Positions 60,491 through 64,000 of a stretch of DNA of 64,000 nt are shown piece by piece (position 1 is the first letter of the stretch; every line of letters starts with the position of its first letter). The stretch spans positions 726,001 to 790,000 of the forward strand of contig NZ_CP024200.1 of assembly GCF_002844375.1 (NCBI RefSeq), in the 5' to 3' direction. Source of the stretch: Thalassospira marina (lineage in GTDB: Bacteria; Pseudomonadota; Alphaproteobacteria; Rhodospirillales; Thalassospiraceae). Below the pieces are notes generated by a model. The model was given only the letters and a program-made list of their open reading frames with translations, did no database searches and was not told the DNA's origin. Position numbers and translations under genes: made by a program.

Positions 60491-61759
60491 TTAATCCTTA
60501 TAGATCGGGAAAGCGGCACAAAGGCCCTGCACCTCGGCCAAAACGGCCTGTTCGGTTGCAACGTCGCCTTCGGGGTTGGCTGAAAGCGCATTGATGACCT
60601 GAAGAATCAGCTCGCCAATTTTGCGAAATTCCACCTCGCCAAAGCCGCGCGTGGTGCCTGCCGATGTTCCCAACCGGACACCCGATGTCACAAACGGCTT
60701 TTCCGGGTCAAACGGAATGGCGTTTTTATTGCAGGTCAGGCCCGCACGTTCCAGGGCGGCTTCGGTTGCTTTGCCGGTTACACCCTTGGGCCGCAGATCG
60801 ACCAGGACCATGTGGCAATCCGTCCCGCCCGAAACGATATCAACCCCACCCTGCTGCAAAACAGCAGACAGGGCACGGGCATTATCAACAACCTGTTTGG
60901 CGTAATCGCCAAAGGATGGCTGCAACGCCTCGCCAAAGGCAACGGCCTTGGCGGCAATTACATGCATCAACGGCCCACCCTGATTTCCCGGGAAAACGGC
61001 GGAATTGAATTTTTTGGCCAGCGCCTCGTCATTGGTCAGGATAAAGCCGCCGCGCGGGCCGCGCAGGGTTTTATGCGTAGTCGATGTGACCACATGGGCA
61101 TGCGGCACCGGGTTGGGGTAAACGCCTGCCGCAATCAGCCCGGCATAATGAGCCATATCGACCATCAGATAGGCACCAATTTCATCGGCAATGGCGCGAA
61201 ACGCGGCAAAATCGATATGGCGCGGATAGGCCGATGCCCCGGCGACAATCAATTTTGGTTTCGTTTCCAAGGCCACCTTGCGCACCGCATCCATATCAAT
61301 CAGATGCGTGGTTTCATCGACCTCATAGGAAACAACATCAAACCATTTGCCCGACATGGTCACTGGCGACCCGTGGGTCAAATGCCCGCCATGGGCCAGC
61401 GACATGCCCATCACCCGGTCGCCGGGCTGCAACAATGCCAGAAAAACCGCCTGGTTGGCCTGCGCGCCAGAATGGGGCTGCACATTGGCAAATTCGGCCC
61501 CAAAAAGCTGTTTGATGCGGTCAATGGCAATGGTTTCGACCACATCAACATGTTCACATCCGCCATAATACCGGCGGCCCGGATACCCTTCGGCATATTT
61601 GTTGGTCAGGACCGAACCCTGTGCCACCAGCACATCGCGCGATACGATATTTTCCGATGCGATCAGTTCGATCTGGTTTTGCTGGCGGTCAAGTTCATGG
61701 GCAATTGCATGTGCGATTTCGGCATCCGAAATGGTTGCCGTGACCATGGAGTCAGACAT
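60491..61759 (-). CDS. glyA: Serine hydroxymethyltransferase
   Basis: 422 residues. The PLP lysine is in TSTTHKTLRGPRGG; other family parts are IELIASENIVS, YPGRRYYGGCEHVD and FDPEKPFVTSGVRLGT. It converts glycine and methylene-THF to serine and THF. AAAGGA precedes the ATG. Here it ends the sarcosine oxidase operon, 28 bp after soxG, so it is probably a dedicated copy that condenses both products of sarcosine oxidase; a housekeeping copy may exist elsewhere. Confidence 0.96.
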   Translation of the reverse strand: MSDSMVTATISDAEIAHAIAHELDRQQNQIELIASENIVSRDVLVAQGSVLTNKYAEGYPGRRYYGGCEHVDVVETIAIDRIKQLFGAEFANVQPHSGAQANQAVFLALLQPGDRVMGMSLAHGGHLTHGSPVTMSGKWFDVVSYEVDETTHLIDMDAVRKVALETKPKLIVAGASAYPRHIDFAAFRAIADEIGAYLMVDMAHYAGLIAAGVYPNPVPHAHVVTSTTHKTLRGPRGGFILTNDEALAKKFNSAVFPGNQGGPLMHVIAAKAVAFGEALQPSFGDYAKQVVDNARALSAVLQQGGVDIVSGGTDCHMVLVDLRPKGVTGKATEAALERAGLTCNKNAIPFDPEKPFVTSGVRLGTSAGTTRGFGEVEFRKIGELILQVINALSANPEGDVATEQAVLAEVQGLCAAFPIYKD

Positions 61760-61786
61760 TATACATTCCTTTCTGGAAGGCAGTTT

Positions 61787-62335
61787 TTACGCGGACAGTT
61801 CTGCCGAACCCGTTTCCAGCAGCCCGATCAGATGCGGCGCAAAAGACCGCCACACATCAAGCCGGAAACGGTTTTCGCCATCGCGCCACAACACAACGGA
61901 AATACCGTCAACCACCGTGCGGCACCCATCGCCAATGGCGATCTGGTCAATGTCGCGCGGGCAGCCAATTGTCAAAAGGTCGGTTGCCGCCGGCCCCTCG
62001 ATCAAAACCGTAATTTCACGGGCGGAAATATCGGTCAGGCTATGCGAAATGGTGCCATAAATGCCGGCACATTCCGCAACCACCAGTGCACTTTCAAGCG
62101 CACTGGTTTGCAACAGCCATTCATCCGGCCCCAGGCAAATGATTTCACGATTGCCATTTTTCGCCCGTGCGCCAATGCGGGTGGGAATTTCCAGGCCAAT
62201 GGCCGCCCCCATTGCGCCAAGCCCGGCTTCGCGCAACCGCAATGAAAACCGCCCGATCGGGCCCATCAAACTAACCGAAACCACCCCACCGGTAACAAGC
62301 GGACCCGGCGTGAATGCATGCGTCAATACTGTCAT
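61787..62335 (-). CDS. soxG: Sarcosine oxidase gamma subunit
   Basis: 182 residues. Typical SoxG sequence: SLRLREAGLGAMGAAIG, GPDEWLLQTS, DISAREITVLIEGPAATDLLTIGCPRDI (cut) and WRSFAPHLIGLLE. It is the folate-associated small subunit of heterotetrameric SoxBDAG. GGAG precedes the ATG. It starts 16 bp after the soxA stop. Confidence 0.9.
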   Translation of the reverse strand: MTVLTHAFTPGPLVTGGVVSVSLMGPIGRFSLRLREAGLGAMGAAIGLEIPTRIGARAKNGNREIICLGPDEWLLQTSALESALVVAECAGIYGTISHSLTDISAREITVLIEGPAATDLLTIGCPRDIDQIAIGDGCRTVVDGISVVLWRDGENRFRLDVWRSFAPHLIGLLETGSAELSA

Positions 62336-62350
62336 CCTGTCGTCTCCGCC

Positions 62351-64000
62351 TTAAAGTTTCAGCCGTGCGCCTTCGGGATCATAAAAGACCATCCCGGTAA
62401 CTTCGGCTTCGATTGTGCCTTCGGGCATGGGGATATAAATGGTTTCACCCATGCGATCATGTCCGCCTTCCAGCAGGCCAAAGGCAATCGGCCTGCCAAT
62501 CGCATCACTGTGATAGGACGATGTCACATGCCCAACCATTGTCATCGGAATGGGCTGGTTGGGGTCCAGTACAATCTGCGCCCCTTCTTCCAGCTTGGTT
62601 TTCCCATCGCGGGTCAAAAGACCGACAAGTTGGCGGCGGCCCTTTGCCACTAGGTCAGGGCGTTCCAGCCCGCGCTTGCCAACAAAGTCCGGCTTGGCTT
62701 TGCCAATCGCCCAGGAAATACCGGCATCATGCGGGGTTACCGTACCATCGGTATCCTGCCCCACAATGATATAGCCCTTTTCGGCGCGCAAAACGTGCAT
62801 GGTTTCGGTGCCATAGGGGCAAATGTCATATTGCTGGCCAGCTTCCCACAAAATTTCCCAAAGTTCGCGGCCATGCGCGGCAGGCACGTTTACTTCAAAT
62901 CCCAGCTCGCCGGTAAAGCTGACGCGGAACAACCGCGCCGGGAAACCGGCAACCTTGCATTCCACAATCGACATATGCGGGAAGGCGGCATCGGAAATGT
63001 CCTGCCCTTCAACAAAGGGTTCCAGAAGCTTGCGTGCATTTGGCCCGTTAAGGGCAATGGTCGCCCATTGTTCGGTGGTTGATGTCAGCCAGACATCAAG
63101 ATCAGGCCATTCAGTTTGCAGGTAATCTTCCATCATGTTCAGCACACGGGCCGCACCGCCCGTTGTGGTGGTAACATGGAAGCGATCGTCACTTAGGCGG
63201 CCAATAACGCCGTCATCGCGAATAAAACCATCATCGCCCAGCAACAGGCCATATCGCGTGCGGCCCGGTGCCAGCTTGGTCCAGGGGTTGGTATACATGC
63301 GGTTCATGAATTCAACCGCATCAGGGCCAACCACCTCGATCTTGCCCAGCGTCGATGCATCGAAAATACCAAGGCTGGCGCGCGTTGCCCGGCATTCACG
63401 CGACACGGCGGCGTCCATATCCTCGCCGTCTTTCGGAAAATACCATGCCCGGCGCCACATGCTGACCGGTTCAAACACTGCGCCATTTTCTTCGGCCCAG
63501 CTATCAATCGGGGTTTTGCGGGTTACATCAAAATGATCCCCGCGATGATAACCAACAAATGCGCCAAAGGTGGTTGGGGTGTAAGGCGGGCGAAATGTCG
63601 TCAAACCAACCTTGGGCTGCGGTTTGCCAAGGGCATCGGCCGCAATATTCAACCCGTTGATATTGGACATTTTGCCCTGGTCGGTCGCCATGCCGTTGGT
63701 GGTATAGCGTTTGACATGTTCAATCGAATGCATGCCTTCGCGAACCGCCAGGCGCAAATCCTTGGCCGTCACATCATTCTGATAATCAACAAAGGCGCGT
63801 GCCTTGCCGGGGTTAAGGTCGGTCGGCAGTTCCTTATGGCTAACCCCGGTTCCGGGGCGATCCGATGCCACGTCATAGGTTGCAACAACGACGTCGCGGC
63901 CCGCATTGCGTGCCACCAGCGCGCCCATTTCGGCACCATCGGTAATGGCGGCACCAATGCCCCACAAACCACGCCCGGCACCGGCAATTTCGCAGGCTTC
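62351..64000 (-). CDS. soxA: Sarcosine oxidase alpha subunit, 5' part outside the window
   Basis: 549 in-frame residues of a protein usually near 1000; the frame stays open through base 64000, so the start and the N-terminal 2Fe-2S-like and NAD domains are missing. The visible part begins in the FAD/NAD region (EIAGAGRGLWGIGAA), then VGLTTFRPPYTPTTFG, then the C-terminal GcvT-like folate domain (RTRYGLLLGDDGFI, NGPNARKLLEPF, SFTGELGFEVNVPA). The tetramer oxidises sarcosine to glycine, making methylene-THF and hydrogen peroxide. An internal TTG near 63967 is not the start. soxB and soxD are expected beyond the edge. Confidence 0.93.
   Translation of the reverse strand, partial: EACEIAGAGRGLWGIGAAITDGAEMGALVARNAGRDVVVATYDVASDRPGTGVSHKELPTDLNPGKARAFVDYQNDVTAKDLRLAVREGMHSIEHVKRYTTNGMATDQGKMSNINGLNIAADALGKPQPKVGLTTFRPPYTPTTFGAFVGYHRGDHFDVTRKTPIDSWAEENGAVFEPVSMWRRAWYFPKDGEDMDAAVSRECRATRASLGIFDASTLGKIEVVGPDAVEFMNRMYTNPWTKLAPGRTRYGLLLGDDGFIRDDGVIGRLSDDRFHVTTTTGGAARVLNMMEDYLQTEWPDLDVWLTSTTEQWATIALNGPNARKLLEPFVEGQDISDAAFPHMSIVECKVAGFPARLFRVSFTGELGFEVNVPAAHGRELWEILWEAGQQYDICPYGTETMHVLRAEKGYIIVGQDTDGTVTPHDAGISWAIGKAKPDFVGKRGLERPDLVAKGRRQLVGLLTRDGKTKLEEGAQIVLDPNQPIPMTMVGHVTSSYHSDAIGRPIAFGLLEGGHDRMGETIYIPMPEGTIEAEVTGMVFYDPEGARLKL

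Noticed and set aside
60812..62245. 477-codon plus-strand ORF spanning glyA and soxG in antisense
   Set aside because: It crosses two real minus-strand genes and a gene boundary, and lacks any domain signature.
1..64000. Prophage, integrative element, CRISPR array or insertion sequence
   Set aside because: No integrase, transposase, spaced direct repeats or flanking attachment-like repeats were seen, and gene style is uniform throughout.

Overview
The window reads as a chromosomal segment of a metabolically versatile alphaproteobacterium. Three tripartite TRAP transporters, an etfBA plus dimethylglycine/sarcosine dehydrogenase block, a soxAG operon and the moderately GC-rich codon use fit a marine Rhodospirillales-type organism. 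Thalassospira is my best guess, made by impression and not by a search. I saw no phage genes, IS elements, CRISPR arrays, tRNAs or rRNAs. The segment is almost entirely catabolic operons, each with its own local regulator, often divergently transcribed.

Layout. (1) 1-13.3 kb is mixed accessory metabolism: the 3' end of a HAL/PAL-family ammonia-lyase with altered active-site positions, an MSOX/SolA-type amine oxidase, an HD-domain hydrolase with a divergent GlxA-type regulator, two SDRs with a divergent TetR regulator, a LysR regulator facing a SnoaL-like/MDR pair, an orphan UbiX, an AraC regulator, and DUF427 and DUF445 proteins. (2) 13.5-21 kb is a sugar-acid regulon: uxuA-uxuB on the minus strand and, divergently, a GntR/FCD regulator, TRAP dctPQM and an L-idonate/L-gulonate 5-dehydrogenase. 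(3) 21-26.2 kb holds a metallophosphoesterase, a peroxiredoxin, an iron alcohol dehydrogenase and eutBC. (4) 26.4-31.8 kb is a nitrilase-HpaI aldolase-TRAP operon with a divergent GntR/FCD regulator; its substrate is unknown. (5) 31.8-41.3 kb is a gluconate 5-dehydrogenase-like SDR followed by a 2-deoxyribose-type regulon: deoC, an ABC sugar importer, a DUF4432 mutarotase-like protein and a deoK-type kinase, all minus, with a divergent deoR. (6) 41.4-48.1 kb holds an orphan ORF, a structured intergenic region, and a TRAP-cyclase-FAH hydrolase operon with a divergent TetR regulator. (7) 48.1-64 kb is a glycine-betaine-to-serine island: gbcAB, a BCCT carrier, a GbdR-like regulator, etfBA, purU, an 853-aa dimethylglycine/sarcosine dehydrogenase, glyA, soxG and the 3' part of soxA.

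How it works together. In region 7 betaine would be imported and demethylated by GbcAB to dimethylglycine, oxidised to sarcosine by the flavoprotein (electrons to EtfAB), then to glycine by sarcosine oxidase. GlyA would use the methylene-THF formed to make serine, and PurU would drain formyl-THF as formate. In region 2 the 5-dehydrogenase, UxuB and UxuA would take an imported hexonate to 2-keto-3-deoxygluconate. In region 5, DeoK and DeoC would turn imported deoxyribose into glyceraldehyde-3-phosphate and acetaldehyde.

The points I find most worth checking are a near-perfect match to the E. coli DeoR operator 2.2 kb away from the predicted deo operator, the unassigned nitrilase-HpaI-TRAP pathway, a hairpin-rich ~1 kb leader with a 22-bp palindrome before gbcA, the TetR triple-palindrome region, and the altered ammonia-lyase.
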